This document shows, piece by piece, positions 40,326-48,797 of a DNA stretch of 64,000 bases (positions within the stretch are counted from its first letter, which is position 1; each line of letters starts with the position of its first letter). Both the position numbers and the translations under genes were made by a program. Below the pieces are notes generated by a model, which saw only the letters and a program-made list of their open reading frames with translations, did no database searches and was not told where the DNA came from. The DNA lies in the NCBI GenBank assembly GCA_963676865.2, contig CAXXSS010000001.1, forward strand, positions 1,054,001 through 1,118,000, read 5' to 3'. This DNA is from JAAYUD01 sp963676865 (GTDB taxonomy: Bacteria; Bacteroidota; Bacteroidia; Bacteroidales; Bacteroidaceae).

Positions 40326-40748
40326 ATGAAATTAGAAATGGTAAGATCAAAAACAGCAGAGATGCGATTCCGGCATGTATGGAAGATGTTCGGAAAGGAA
40401 CTCACAGTGAATTATCATTGCAGTTTATCAGAAATTGCAGCTAAAAACCGTACGGACTTGAATGGGATGCGCAGCTGGATGCTCGACCGTGGACATTCGG
40501 TATCCCAATTAAAGAAAGAGGTTCTTCATCGCTATTACGGCGGCTCCATACCCGACGTCAAGGAGGCGGGGCGGATGTTCACGCCGATAGTGGCGTCCGG
40601 TAGCCCGAAAGCGGGGCCTTCACTACTGGGCATCCATATCACCTTCAACAGCGGTACGAGCGTCACCGTCAAAGAGGCGACTCCCGAGGGTATAATGGGC
40701 CTGATCCTGAGTTACGAAAGAATGGAGGGCGAGTTATGTACTCTTTGA
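40326..40748 (+). CDS. IS66-family TnpA-like accessory protein
   Basis: A 140-residue first gene of the IS66 element. The N-terminal half resembles the helix-turn-helix TnpA protein (SEIAAKNRTDLNGMRSWM). Its role in IS66 transposition is required but not well defined. It overlaps tnpB by 13 bp, which fits translational coupling. Confidence 0.75.
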   Translation: MKLEMVRSKTAEMRFRHVWKMFGKELTVNYHCSLSEIAAKNRTDLNGMRSWMLDRGHSVSQLKKEVLHRYYGGSIPDVKEAGRMFTPIVASGSPKAGPSLLGIHITFNSGTSVTVKEATPEGIMGLILSYERMEGELCTL

Positions 40749-41086
40749 CGTCAAGCAACAAATATTACTTGTATCAAGGGTATGTCCGAATGAATCGGGG
40801 TATTGACGGACTTTACAAGATGATACGTTCTGAGATGAAGGAGCTCTCTCCCGTTTCGGGTGACGCGTTCATCTTCTTCGGAAAGAAAAGACAAAGCGTG
40901 AAGATACTCAAGTGGGACGGCGACGGTTTTTTGCTGTATTACAAGCGGCTTGAGGGCGGCAGTTTCGAAGTGCCCGTTTTCAACCCGCGTACGGGCAATT
41001 ACGAGATCGGGTGGAACACACTCTCCTTTATTCTCAGCGGAGTATCGCTGAAGTCCGTAAGACTGCGAAAGCGTTTCCGAATATAG
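40736..41086 (+). CDS. tnpB: IS66-family TnpB accessory protein
   Basis: A 116-residue protein with the TnpB pattern GIDGLYKMIRSEM, GDAFIFFGKKRQSVKILKWD and FLLYYKRLEGG. The start may be the internal ATG at 40790, since family members begin at the MNRGIDGL string. It is not the TnpB RNA-guided nuclease of IS200/IS605; only the name is shared. Confidence 0.88.
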   Translation: MYSLTSSNKYYLYQGYVRMNRGIDGLYKMIRSEMKELSPVSGDAFIFFGKKRQSVKILKWDGDGFLLYYKRLEGGSFEVPVFNPRTGNYEIGWNTLSFILSGVSLKSVRLRKRFRI

Positions 41087-41173
41087 CTGAAAGGTCCTGT
41101 TTATAGTAGATTAATCACAAAAAAAGTCGAGCTTTTCGTTTGATATTCCGGTGATTTTTGGTACCTTTGTACT

Positions 41174-42754
41174 ATGAGAAAGGATGAGATTGTCGAACTG
41201 TTGAAGCAGCAAATAGGCAGCTATAAAAAGCTGATTGATGATTTGCGCGAACAAGAGAAAAGACAATCCGAGCAAATCACGGAACTTATAACGGAAGTGG
41301 CATCCCTGAGGGAGGCGCTCCTTCAGAAAGGTGAATCCCTGAGCAAACAGAAACGCGTCTGCAAGGGACTGGGCAAACTGATTGCCGTCACATCCGAGAA
41401 ACAGCTCCCCCCGCCGGCACTTCTTACCGATGAGGAAAGACGGCGGCAGGAAGAGGAAAGAAGCCTTCAGAGGAAGGGCCGGAAGAACAACGGGGCCAGA
41501 CGTGACATGCACGCGGACATGGAGGTGGAAGAACACGACGTCTACCCCGAGCAGGCGGAGTTCGACAGTAACAAGGCTCGGCCGTTGTCGGAGAAGCTGC
41601 GTATATCCATCCGTTACGAATGCGTGCCCATGCGGTTTATCAAACATGTCTACAACATCCACTCTTATACACAAGACGGCCGCGTCTATACGGGCAAGAC
41701 TCCCCCTTCGGCTTTCTTGAACTCCAATTACGACGCCTCCTTTATCGCCGGACTGATGGAGCTTCGCTACATACAATCCGTACCGATGGAACGAATCATC
41801 GGTTATTTTGAAAGCCATGGCTTCACTCTGAAAAAGCCTACCGCCCATAAGCTGATTGAAAGAGCGTCCCTGTTGTTGGAGAATCTCTACAAGTGTACCG
41901 CACAAACCGTTCTTCGGGATAATTATATCTCCGCCGATGAGACGTATTACAAAATACTCGTCAGGGAGAAGAACGGCAAGGGTCGCGGAGTCAGAAAAGG
42001 GTACCTGTGGGTAATCATCGGAATGAGGAGTAAGCTGTTGTATGTACTTTACCAAGACGGTTCCCGGTCGGAAGATGTGATTCTTCGAGAGTTGGAAGAC
42101 TACAGGGGCGTCATACAGAGCGACGGCTACTCTCCCTATCGGAAACTTCAAAAAGAAGGTTATCCCCATATCACGCGAATAGCCTGCCTGCAACACGTCA
42201 AACGGAAATTTATTGATTGCGGTGAGGATGAAGGGGCTAAAAAGATGGTGGGTTTGATCAATAAGCTGTATCACCGGGAGCACAAACATCGAATCGGAGA
42301 AAAGAACTGGACGGAAGAGAAGAATCGTAGATTCCGAAACGAATATGCTCCTCCGGTCCTGGAAGAAATAAGGGCGCACCTCGATCGGATAGAATCAGGT
42401 CCCGGCCTGCTTCCCAAAAGCGAGCTATACGCGGCGGTCGTCTATATGAGAAATGAATGGGAGGCCATCGAGAACATCTTCAAGCACGGGGCGACAAGGC
42501 TGGACAATAATACGGTAGAGCGGATGAACCGTTACTTCTCTATATCAAGAAGGAACTCTCTGTTTTTCGGCAGCCACAAAGGGGCCGAAAGGGGAGCCAT
42601 ACTCTACACGCTGGCATTGTCATGTCGCATGAATGGAATAAATCTGTTCCAATATCTCACCGATATCATCAACACGACAGCAGAGTGGCAACCCAACACG
42701 CCACTGGAAAAATATCGGGAACTACTTCCTGACAGATACAAAAAAGACTCATAA
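41174..42754 (+). CDS. tnpC: IS66-family transposase TnpC
   Basis: A 526-residue transposase. An N-terminal coiled coil (about 1-65) precedes a linker, a zinc-binding region and the DDE_Tnp_IS66 catalytic core (ISADETYYKI, SDGYSPYRKL) with the C-terminal DNNTVERMNRYFSISRRNSLF signature. It is full length and uninterrupted, so the element is potentially active. Confidence 0.92.
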   Translation: MRKDEIVELLKQQIGSYKKLIDDLREQEKRQSEQITELITEVASLREALLQKGESLSKQKRVCKGLGKLIAVTSEKQLPPPALLTDEERRRQEEERSLQRKGRKNNGARRDMHADMEVEEHDVYPEQAEFDSNKARPLSEKLRISIRYECVPMRFIKHVYNIHSYTQDGRVYTGKTPPSAFLNSNYDASFIAGLMELRYIQSVPMERIIGYFESHGFTLKKPTAHKLIERASLLLENLYKCTAQTVLRDNYISADETYYKILVREKNGKGRGVRKGYLWVIIGMRSKLLYVLYQDGSRSEDVILRELEDYRGVIQSDGYSPYRKLQKEGYPHITRIACLQHVKRKFIDCGEDEGAKKMVGLINKLYHREHKHRIGEKNWTEEKNRRFRNEYAPPVLEEIRAHLDRIESGPGLLPKSELYAAVVYMRNEWEAIENIFKHGATRLDNNTVERMNRYFSISRRNSLFFGSHKGAERGAILYTLALSCRMNGINLFQYLTDIINTTAEWQPNTPLEKYRELLPDRYKKDS

Positions 42755-42837
42755 ATAAAGAATTGTATTTTTTATTTTAAGAACAACGCATAATCGCCGA
42801 GACGCTTACAGAAAACGACATATGCCCCTAAATTTGT

Positions 42838-42875
42838 TGACGTCCATACGTTTTCAAAAAAACTTAAGGACGTCA
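42838..42875. repeat. 38-bp hairpin unit with invertible loop (copy 2 orientation)
   Basis: TGACGTCC (42838-42845) and GGACGTCA (42868-42875) enclose 22 bp that read ATACGTTTTC... on the plus strand. The same unit is at 54182-54219 in the same orientation relative to its flanks and at 20769-20806 in the opposite orientation. Confidence 0.85.
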
Positions 42876-42960
42876 CCGAAAAAACGAACATACGACAATT
42901 TTGTTTATGCCGCAGGCTCGAAAAAGTTATTATAGCCTTTCCTAAATAATAATTCTTTTG

Positions 42961-42992
42961 TTTGTTATTGTAATAGGCTTATGTTATCTTTG
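42961..42992 (+). promoter_or_regulatory. proC promoter
   Basis: TTTG (42961-42964), a 20-bp spacer, and TATCTTTG (42985-42992) fit the Bacteroides consensus exactly. The ATG follows at 43021. The site lies about 25 bp beyond the end of the dispersed element. Confidence 0.75.
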
Positions 42993-43020
42993 CAAAAGTC
43001 AACAAAACAATACTATAAAC

Positions 43021-43791
43021 ATGAAAATAGCCATAATCGGCGCAGGAAACATGGGAAGCGCCATTGCCTGCGGTTTAGTAAATAGTCGTTTGATTAACCC
43101 TTGCGATATCATTGTATCTAACCCTTCTCAAGAGAAATTAGAGACATTAAAAAGCTTCAACAGTGAGATCAATGTGACCAGCGACAATAAGGAAGCTGCA
43201 AAAGGAAGTGATATTATTATCCTCGCAGTAAAGCCTTGGATAGTTGAAACGGTGTTGAAAGAGATTCTTTTCAAAAAACAACAAATACTGATATCCGTAG
43301 CTGCCGGTATTACTTTCGGGCAATTAGGCAAATATTCAGACGACCACATAACCATGTTCCGTATTATTCCTAATACAGCCATTTCATTGGGGTGTAGCAT
43401 GACACTTATTGCAAGTCATAATGCCGCCCCGGAACAAGAAAAGATGGTTATGAACCTATTCGATAAATTTGGTATCACGAAGATAATTTCTGAAGAAAAG
43501 ATGGCGGCGGCAACAGCTCTCACCTCTTGTGGTATCGCTTATGTGCTAAAATATATTCAAGCCGCTATGCAAGCTGGCATCGAAATGGGCATCAAGCCAC
43601 AAGATGCAGCTGAAATGGTAGCACAAAGTTGCAAAGGAGCAGCCGAATTAATTCTAAAGAACCATTCACATCCTTCTATTGAAATAGATAAAGTTACAAC
43701 TCCGGGAGGGCTTACTATAAAAGGTATCAATGAGCTGGAGCACGACGGATTCTCATCGGCAATCATTAAAGCCATGAAAGCGAGCGTCTAA
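43021..43791 (+). CDS. proC: Pyrroline-5-carboxylate reductase
   Basis: 256 residues from the ATG at 43021; an upstream frame reaching 42958 covers the promoter and is not coding. The NAD(P)-binding IIGAGNMGSAIACGL loop is followed by IILAVKPW and the C-terminal PGGLTIKGINELE signature. It reduces pyrroline-5-carboxylate to proline. In related Bacteroides I recall proC following argD in the arginine operon; here it stands apart, on the other strand, with its own promoter. Confidence 0.93.
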   Translation: MKIAIIGAGNMGSAIACGLVNSRLINPCDIIVSNPSQEKLETLKSFNSEINVTSDNKEAAKGSDIIILAVKPWIVETVLKEILFKKQQILISVAAGITFGQLGKYSDDHITMFRIIPNTAISLGCSMTLIASHNAAPEQEKMVMNLFDKFGITKIISEEKMAAATALTSCGIAYVLKYIQAAMQAGIEMGIKPQDAAEMVAQSCKGAAELILKNHSHPSIEIDKVTTPGGLTIKGINELEHDGFSSAIIKAMKASV

Positions 43792-43895
43792 AATATTGCG
43801 AAATAAATAACTATTTGAAAATTAATCCTTAATTTTGCAGTCCTATTTATTATGTACAGGGCTGCTTTTTATTACAAATTATCAATACACATATA

Positions 43896-44444
43896 ATGGA
43901 CGAGCAAATTAAACAAATAGCCGAGCGGCTGCGTGGACTTCGCGACGCACTAGAGCTATCAGAAGAAAATATTGCAGAAGATTGCGATATTTCGGCAGAA
44001 GAATACCGCAATGCCGAATCGGGTGAGAACGACATATCGGTAAGTATGTTACAAAAGATTGCACACAAATACAATATTGCATTGGATGCACTGATGTTTG
44101 GTGAAGAACCCAAGATGAGCACTTACTTCATTACTCGTACAGGAAAAGGGACATCAATAGAACGTACCAAAGCTTACAAATACCAATCGCTAGCCGGAGG
44201 ATTTAAAGATCGTACAGCCGATCCATTTATCGTCACTGTCGAACCAAACGACAAACCTATTTATATGAACAGCCATAGCGGACAAGAATTCAATCTGGTA
44301 CTTGAAGGAAGCATGCAACTTAACATAAATAACAAAGAACTTATACTGAACGAAGGAGATAGCATCTATTTCAATTCAAAGCTTCTCCACGGCATGAAAG
44401 CATTGAATGGCAAAACAGTTCGTTTTCTAGCCGTAATCATGTAA
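43896..44444 (+). CDS. XRE-family transcriptional regulator with cupin domain
   Basis: A 182-residue protein. A helix-turn-helix is at about 6-62 (LRDALELSEENIAEDCDISAEEYRNAESG), and a cupin domain at about 105-180 (HSGQEFNLVLEGSMQLNINNKELILNEGDSIYFNSKLLHGM). This architecture often senses a small metabolite through the cupin. It is 13 bp from the acyl-CoA ligase gene downstream, which is the likely target. Confidence 0.88.
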   Translation: MDEQIKQIAERLRGLRDALELSEENIAEDCDISAEEYRNAESGENDISVSMLQKIAHKYNIALDALMFGEEPKMSTYFITRTGKGTSIERTKAYKYQSLAGGFKDRTADPFIVTVEPNDKPIYMNSHSGQEFNLVLEGSMQLNINNKELILNEGDSIYFNSKLLHGMKALNGKTVRFLAVIM

Positions 44445-44457
44445 TATATAATAAGGT

Positions 44458-46125
44458 ATGGTAGAAAGATTTTTAGAGCAAACTTCCTTCACCTCGCAGG
44501 AAGATTTTAAAGAACATCTTAAAATTAAAGTTCCAAAAGATTTTAATTTCAGTTATGATGTATTAGATGCATGGGCAGCCGAAGCGCCTCAAAAGGATGC
44601 ACTATTGTGGACCAACGATAAAGGAGAACACCACCAGTACTCTTTTGCTGAAATGAAAAAGTACACAGACATGACAGCTTCCTATTTTCTACAGTTAGGT
44701 ATAGGCCACGGCGACATGGTAATGCTCATACTGAAACGTCGTATTGAGTTTTGGTTCAGTATCATCGCCCTACATAAAATAGGCGCCGTATGTATCCCGG
44801 CAACACACTTACTCACCAAAAAAGATATTGTATATCGGTGTAACGCCGCATCTATCAAAATGATAGTCGCCGCTGGCGAAGAAGTTATAACCACTCATAT
44901 AACCAATGCACTGCCCGAATCGCCGACCGTAGAAAAGATAGTTAGCGTCGGTCCTTATATTCCAGATGGTTGTCTTGATTTCCACAAAGGTATCAATCAA
45001 GCACCGACCTTCATCCGACCGGCACATGTCAATTGCAATGAAGATATTTCGCTGATGTATTTCACCAGCGGCACAACCGGAGAGCCTAAAATGGTGGCTC
45101 ACGACTTTACCTATCCTTTGGGGCATATCGTAACCGGATGCATCTGGCACAATCTTAACGAACAAAGCATACATCTGACCATTGCAGATACGGGTTGGGG
45201 AAAAGCAGTATGGGGCAAACTTTATGGACAATGGTTTGCCGGTGCCAACATATTCGTTTACGATCATGAAAAGTTCGCGCCTGCCGATATTCTCCAAAAG
45301 ATACACGATTATCATATTACTTCCCTCTGCGCGCCTCCCACCATCTTCCGATTTTTAATTCGGGAGGACCTGACAAAGTACGACTTATCTTCTTTAAAAT
45401 ATTGTACTATCGCCGGCGAAGCACTCAACCCTTCGGTATTCGATACTTTCAAGAAGCTTACCGGTATACAACTGATGGAAGGTTTCGGACAAACAGAGAC
45501 AACACTTACCGTAGCAACTTTCCCATGGATGGAGCCTAAGCCAGGAAGCATGGGCGTACCAAACCCACAATATGATGTAGACTTAGTTGACTATGAAGGC
45601 CGCTCAGTAGAAGCCGGCGAGCAAGGACAGATCGTTATACATACCGGTAAAGACAAACCTCTCGGACTTTTCAAAGAATACTATCGTGCTCCCGAGTTAA
45701 CTAAAGAAGCTTGGCACGACGGTGTTTACTATACCGGAGACGTGGCTTGGCGCGATGAAGATGGTTACTTCTGGTTTGTAGGCCGTGCCGACGACGTTAT
45801 CAAAAGTTCTGGCTACCGCATCGGCCCGTTCGAAGTCGAAAGTGCTTTAATGACTCATCCGGCAGTTGTAGAATGCGCTGTAACAGCAGTGCCCGACGAA
45901 ATTCGCGGTCAAATAGTAAAGGCTACGATCGTTCTCTCTAAAGAGTACAAAGATAAAGCAGGAGACGAACTCATCAAAGAGATTCAAAACCACGTGAAAC
46001 GTGTTACCGCTCCTTATAAATATCCCCGTGTGGTAGAATTTGTAGATGAACTACCGAAAACGATCAGCGGAAAGATTCGCCGTGTAGCCATCCGCAACCA
46101 AAATAATAAAGAAAGCGAGTCATAA
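44458..46125 (+). CDS. AMP-dependent acyl-CoA synthetase
   Basis: A 555-residue adenylate-forming enzyme. The AMP-binding P-loop YFTSGTTGEPKMVAHD, the GFGQTET motif, the GDVAWRDEDGYFWFVGRADDVIK hinge region and the C-terminal catalytic Lys in KTISGKIRR are all present. It activates a carboxylic acid to its CoA ester through an acyl-adenylate. The best guess by architecture is a medium-chain or acetyl-type acid. It is co-transcribed with the XRE-cupin gene and terminated at 46146. Confidence 0.9.
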   Translation: MVERFLEQTSFTSQEDFKEHLKIKVPKDFNFSYDVLDAWAAEAPQKDALLWTNDKGEHHQYSFAEMKKYTDMTASYFLQLGIGHGDMVMLILKRRIEFWFSIIALHKIGAVCIPATHLLTKKDIVYRCNAASIKMIVAAGEEVITTHITNALPESPTVEKIVSVGPYIPDGCLDFHKGINQAPTFIRPAHVNCNEDISLMYFTSGTTGEPKMVAHDFTYPLGHIVTGCIWHNLNEQSIHLTIADTGWGKAVWGKLYGQWFAGANIFVYDHEKFAPADILQKIHDYHITSLCAPPTIFRFLIREDLTKYDLSSLKYCTIAGEALNPSVFDTFKKLTGIQLMEGFGQTETTLTVATFPWMEPKPGSMGVPNPQYDVDLVDYEGRSVEAGEQGQIVIHTGKDKPLGLFKEYYRAPELTKEAWHDGVYYTGDVAWRDEDGYFWFVGRADDVIKSSGYRIGPFEVESALMTHPAVVECAVTAVPDEIRGQIVKATIVLSKEYKDKAGDELIKEIQNHVKRVTAPYKYPRVVEFVDELPKTISGKIRRVAIRNQNNKESES

Positions 46126-46145
46126 ACCACTTTCCTATAAAAAAG

Positions 46146-46177
46146 AACTCCGCAATACATTTCTGCATTGCGGAGTT
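46146..46177. terminator. Terminator between the acyl-CoA ligase and the exporter operon
   Basis: AACTCCGCAAT and ATTGCGGAGTT pair around a short loop; T-rich sequence follows on both strands, so it could serve both convergent units. Confidence 0.75.
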
Positions 46178-46200
46178 TCTTTATAGTAAATCATAACCAA

Positions 46201-46275
46201 ATGGAACCAACACTAGAAAAACAACTTTCCAACGAACTCTTCACCTCAAGCAACCGTTATCAAACTAGCTGTTAG
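46201..46275 (+). CDS. Possible 24-codon open frame, or a remnant
   Basis: An ATG at 46201 opens MEPTLEKQLSNELF and ends at TAG at 46273-46275, inside the exporter operon's 3' flank. There is no clear ribosome-binding site or promoter. It may be the start of a decayed gene; I do not recognise it. Confidence 0.2.
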   Translation: MEPTLEKQLSNELFTSSNRYQTSC

Positions 46276-46290
46276 ATTTTTAAAAAACTA

Positions 46291-47625
46291 TCATTTAATT
46301 TCTTCTCCTTTGTAGAAGTCGAGAATCTTGCAACGGAAGAAATAATCATACTTCGCCTGCAACAATTCCGACTCAGACTTTTGCAACTTAAGTTGCGCTT
46401 CATTATATTCTACTGCCGTAGCTTTGCCATTTTCGTATTTGGCACGCATCAGTTGGAAAGACTCTTTAGCTGCATCAAGCGCCGACATACTGGATTTGTA
46501 TTTATTCTCCGAAGCCAATGCGCTATACCAAGCCTGCTGAATTTCTTTATACAACGACTTTTTTGTATTGTCCAACTGCAAAGAATAATTAAGTTGCTGC
46601 ACTTTTGCCGTACGGATATTATTTCGGGTAACAAACCTATCAAAAATAGGAATAGAGAGGTTCAGCCCTATATATTTGTTAAGATTATTATTGATCTGCG
46701 AGCTAAAGCTGCTTGATGTAACTCCTTTCATCGTATAATAGCTGGTTCCAAGTCCCAAGCTGAGCGAAAGAGTAGGCATATAAGTAGCGCGAGCTATTTT
46801 AATACTCAAGTCACTACCATCGAGACGATACTGAGCTGCTAGCACACTAGACTTTTTCGTCACCGCAACCTGATACAATTCGTCGGGTGGAGTAAGATTT
46901 GAAAAGACAATAACAGTTTCGGGTTGTACCACTTCAAATCCTTCTGGAGTAGGAAGTTCAAGCAATTGACTCAAATCCAACAGAGCTAGCTTATAGCTAT
47001 TATCATTTTGCACAGCTGCCAATTTATTTTGCTCAACCGTAGAACGCGCCTCAGCAACTTCTGCCGGAGAACTTTTGCCCAACAGCTCCATCTTTATAAG
47101 TCTGTCAAGCTGCTGTTGGCTCAGAGTAATCTGTTCTTCCGCTACTTTACAAAGTTCTTTATCAAGCAAGGTCTGCAAATAGCTCGAAGCGATATTAATA
47201 GAAATATCATCTTTTGCTTTTTGCAAATCGGCAAGTGCCGCTTTGAGATTAACTTGCGACAACTTATACTGATTAGGAATACGAAATCCTGAAAATAAAG
47301 GAACACTTACGCCAACAGAAAAATTAGTATTGCTACTGTTAGTATTGCTATACGAATTATCAACTGGCGATGCAGCTCGTCCCCAATTCCAATTTTGCCC
47401 TGCCGAGCCGCTTACCTCGGGCAACCGAGCCCACTTATTCGTATTGAGCTCTATCTCGCTCTGCCTGGCGGTCAAAGCCGTCTGCTGAATGGAAATATTG
47501 TGAACAATGGCATACTCTATGCATTGTCGAAGCGTCCAAGCTACCGTTTTTTGTTCCGGTTGGGCTTGCATAGTAAGCGGTATAACGCCTGCCACAACCA
47601 ACAATTTAATTAATCTTATTCTCAT
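46291..47625 (-). CDS. TolC-family outer-membrane efflux protein
   Basis: A 444-residue protein with a signal peptide and two OEP repeats, the long helices and coiled coils that form the periplasmic tunnel (QQLDRLIKMELLGKSSPAEVAEARSTVEQ, LMRAKYENGKATAVEYNEAQ). It provides the outer-membrane channel for the exporter encoded just upstream on the same strand (adaptor gene 4 bp away). It is the last gene of the five-gene operon. Confidence 0.9.
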   Translation of the reverse strand: MRIRLIKLLVVAGVIPLTMQAQPEQKTVAWTLRQCIEYAIVHNISIQQTALTARQSEIELNTNKWARLPEVSGSAGQNWNWGRAASPVDNSYSNTNSSNTNFSVGVSVPLFSGFRIPNQYKLSQVNLKAALADLQKAKDDISINIASSYLQTLLDKELCKVAEEQITLSQQQLDRLIKMELLGKSSPAEVAEARSTVEQNKLAAVQNDNSYKLALLDLSQLLELPTPEGFEVVQPETVIVFSNLTPPDELYQVAVTKKSSVLAAQYRLDGSDLSIKIARATYMPTLSLSLGLGTSYYTMKGVTSSSFSSQINNNLNKYIGLNLSIPIFDRFVTRNNIRTAKVQQLNYSLQLDNTKKSLYKEIQQAWYSALASENKYKSSMSALDAAKESFQLMRAKYENGKATAVEYNEAQLKLQKSESELLQAKYDYFFRCKILDFYKGEEIK

Positions 47626-47629
47626 ACTA

Positions 47630-48757
47630 CTAATTATTATTGTCCTTCTTCTTTCCGTTCTGATTATCCTGCTTTACATCGCCCCGTACCTTATCGCCGG
47701 CTTTCAATCCCTTCATTATTTCGATTTTAACTCCATCGCTCATACCCGTCACTACCAATTTTTTATGAAACTTTTGATGAGGGATACTATCTGTCAACAC
47801 ATAGGCATATGCATTCTTTCCATTAAATTCCACCGCACCCTCGGGAATGGTCACAACTCGCGAAGCTTTTTGAAGTACTATCTTCGCATTGGCCGAGTAG
47901 CCTGAACGTATATGAGCATGACGAGCATTAACAGCCGCCTTTATTTCAAATTGATTGGAACCATTTTGTTTGGTAGCTTGAGGAGAGATGTATTCAAGCG
48001 AAGCGTCAAAAGTCAGATTCTGAAGTGCACCGATAGTCAATGTCAACGGCATACCTTCATGCAATAGTCCTACTTCCGTTTCGTCAATATTACCATCAAA
48101 TATCAAATCGTTCATATTGGCTACGGTAGCAATTGTTGTACCATCATTGAAAGTATTGCTCATGATAACTGAGTTACCTTTTTTGATGGGAATGTCAAGA
48201 ATCAGTCCTTCGATTGTAGACCGAATTAATGTACTACTGAAAGAAGCACTATTTTTAGTTATACCTTCACGAATAATCTGCAACGCATCTTTTGCTGTTT
48301 TGCTTTCTTCTTTAGCCGTATTTAATGTAAGCTGGCTCTTCTCGTAATCTTCACGACTTATGAGCTTGTCGTCAAATAGTTTTTTCATACGGGCAAAATC
48401 TTTCTCATATTGCTTCTGATTGATTTCAGCAACGCGCACCCTATTCTCTGCGGAATTAAGCGAACCCAAATCGGGGATAACGCGAACTTTAGCAATAACT
48501 TCACCTTTATGAATTGCTTGTCCAGCCTTTTTATAAACATCGCTAATAATACCCGATATTTGGGGTTTTATTAGAATTTGATCACGAGGTACAATCGTAC
48601 CTGTTGCAACTGTTGATTTTTCCAAATCGGAGACAGTAGCAGTATAAGTGTCATAAACGACCTCTTTGGGCTTAGACTTCGTATAGAGAAACATAAAGGT
48701 TCCTACGAAGATCAATGCTATTATAACAAACAGCAAGATTCTAAAAAACTTTTTCAT
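47630..48757 (-). CDS. Periplasmic adaptor (membrane fusion) subunit, MacA/HlyD type
   Basis: A 375-residue protein. An N-terminal anchor or signal (about 7-27), a lipoyl-like domain (ILIKPQISGIISDVYKKAGQ), a coiled-coil hairpin (about 85-155, EINQKQYEKDFARMKKLFDDK), a beta-barrel and a membrane-proximal domain are visible. It links the inner-membrane ABC permeases to TolC. The C-terminus is rich in Asn/Lys. Confidence 0.9.
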   Translation of the reverse strand: MKKFFRILLFVIIALIFVGTFMFLYTKSKPKEVVYDTYTATVSDLEKSTVATGTIVPRDQILIKPQISGIISDVYKKAGQAIHKGEVIAKVRVIPDLGSLNSAENRVRVAEINQKQYEKDFARMKKLFDDKLISREDYEKSQLTLNTAKEESKTAKDALQIIREGITKNSASFSSTLIRSTIEGLILDIPIKKGNSVIMSNTFNDGTTIATVANMNDLIFDGNIDETEVGLLHEGMPLTLTIGALQNLTFDASLEYISPQATKQNGSNQFEIKAAVNARHAHIRSGYSANAKIVLQKASRVVTIPEGAVEFNGKNAYAYVLTDSIPHQKFHKKLVVTGMSDGVKIEIMKGLKAGDKVRGDVKQDNQNGKKKDNNN

Positions 48758-48797
48758 ATCTATTTTATTACTATTATATTACACCTATATATCATTA

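Larger units (their letters stand above)
40259..42809 (+). mobile_element. IS66-family insertion sequence, complete, without target duplication
   Basis: A 2551-bp element with perfect terminal inverted repeats starting GTAAGCGTCTCGGCG (22 bp). It carries the three standard IS66 genes. The usual 8-bp duplication is missing (GCGATAAG left, AGAAAACG right), and about 170 bp present in the third copy of the host element are absent at the insertion point. The element looks more G+C-rich than its neighbours. Confidence 0.88.
38052..42936. repeat. Dispersed element, copy 2, interrupted by IS3 and IS66 elements
   Basis: The left end AGGCTCACCAATAAAAG (from 38052) matches the terminal repeat of copy 1. 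Segments: 38052-38437 (similar to 22706-22324), 39920-40258 (similar to 53545-53985, contains the 64-nt hairpin), and 42818-42936 (similar to 20720-20841 and 54155-54270). The right terminal repeat is absent; the copy fades just after a CGCAGGCTCGAAA string, immediately before the proC promoter. Confidence 0.75.

Noticed and set aside
40736..41086. TnpB as an RNA-guided nuclease
   Set aside because: The protein is the 116-residue IS66 TnpB, unrelated to the IS200/IS605 TnpB nuclease.
42958..43020. Upstream extension of proC
   Set aside because: It overlies the -33/-7 promoter; the native start is the ATG at 43021.
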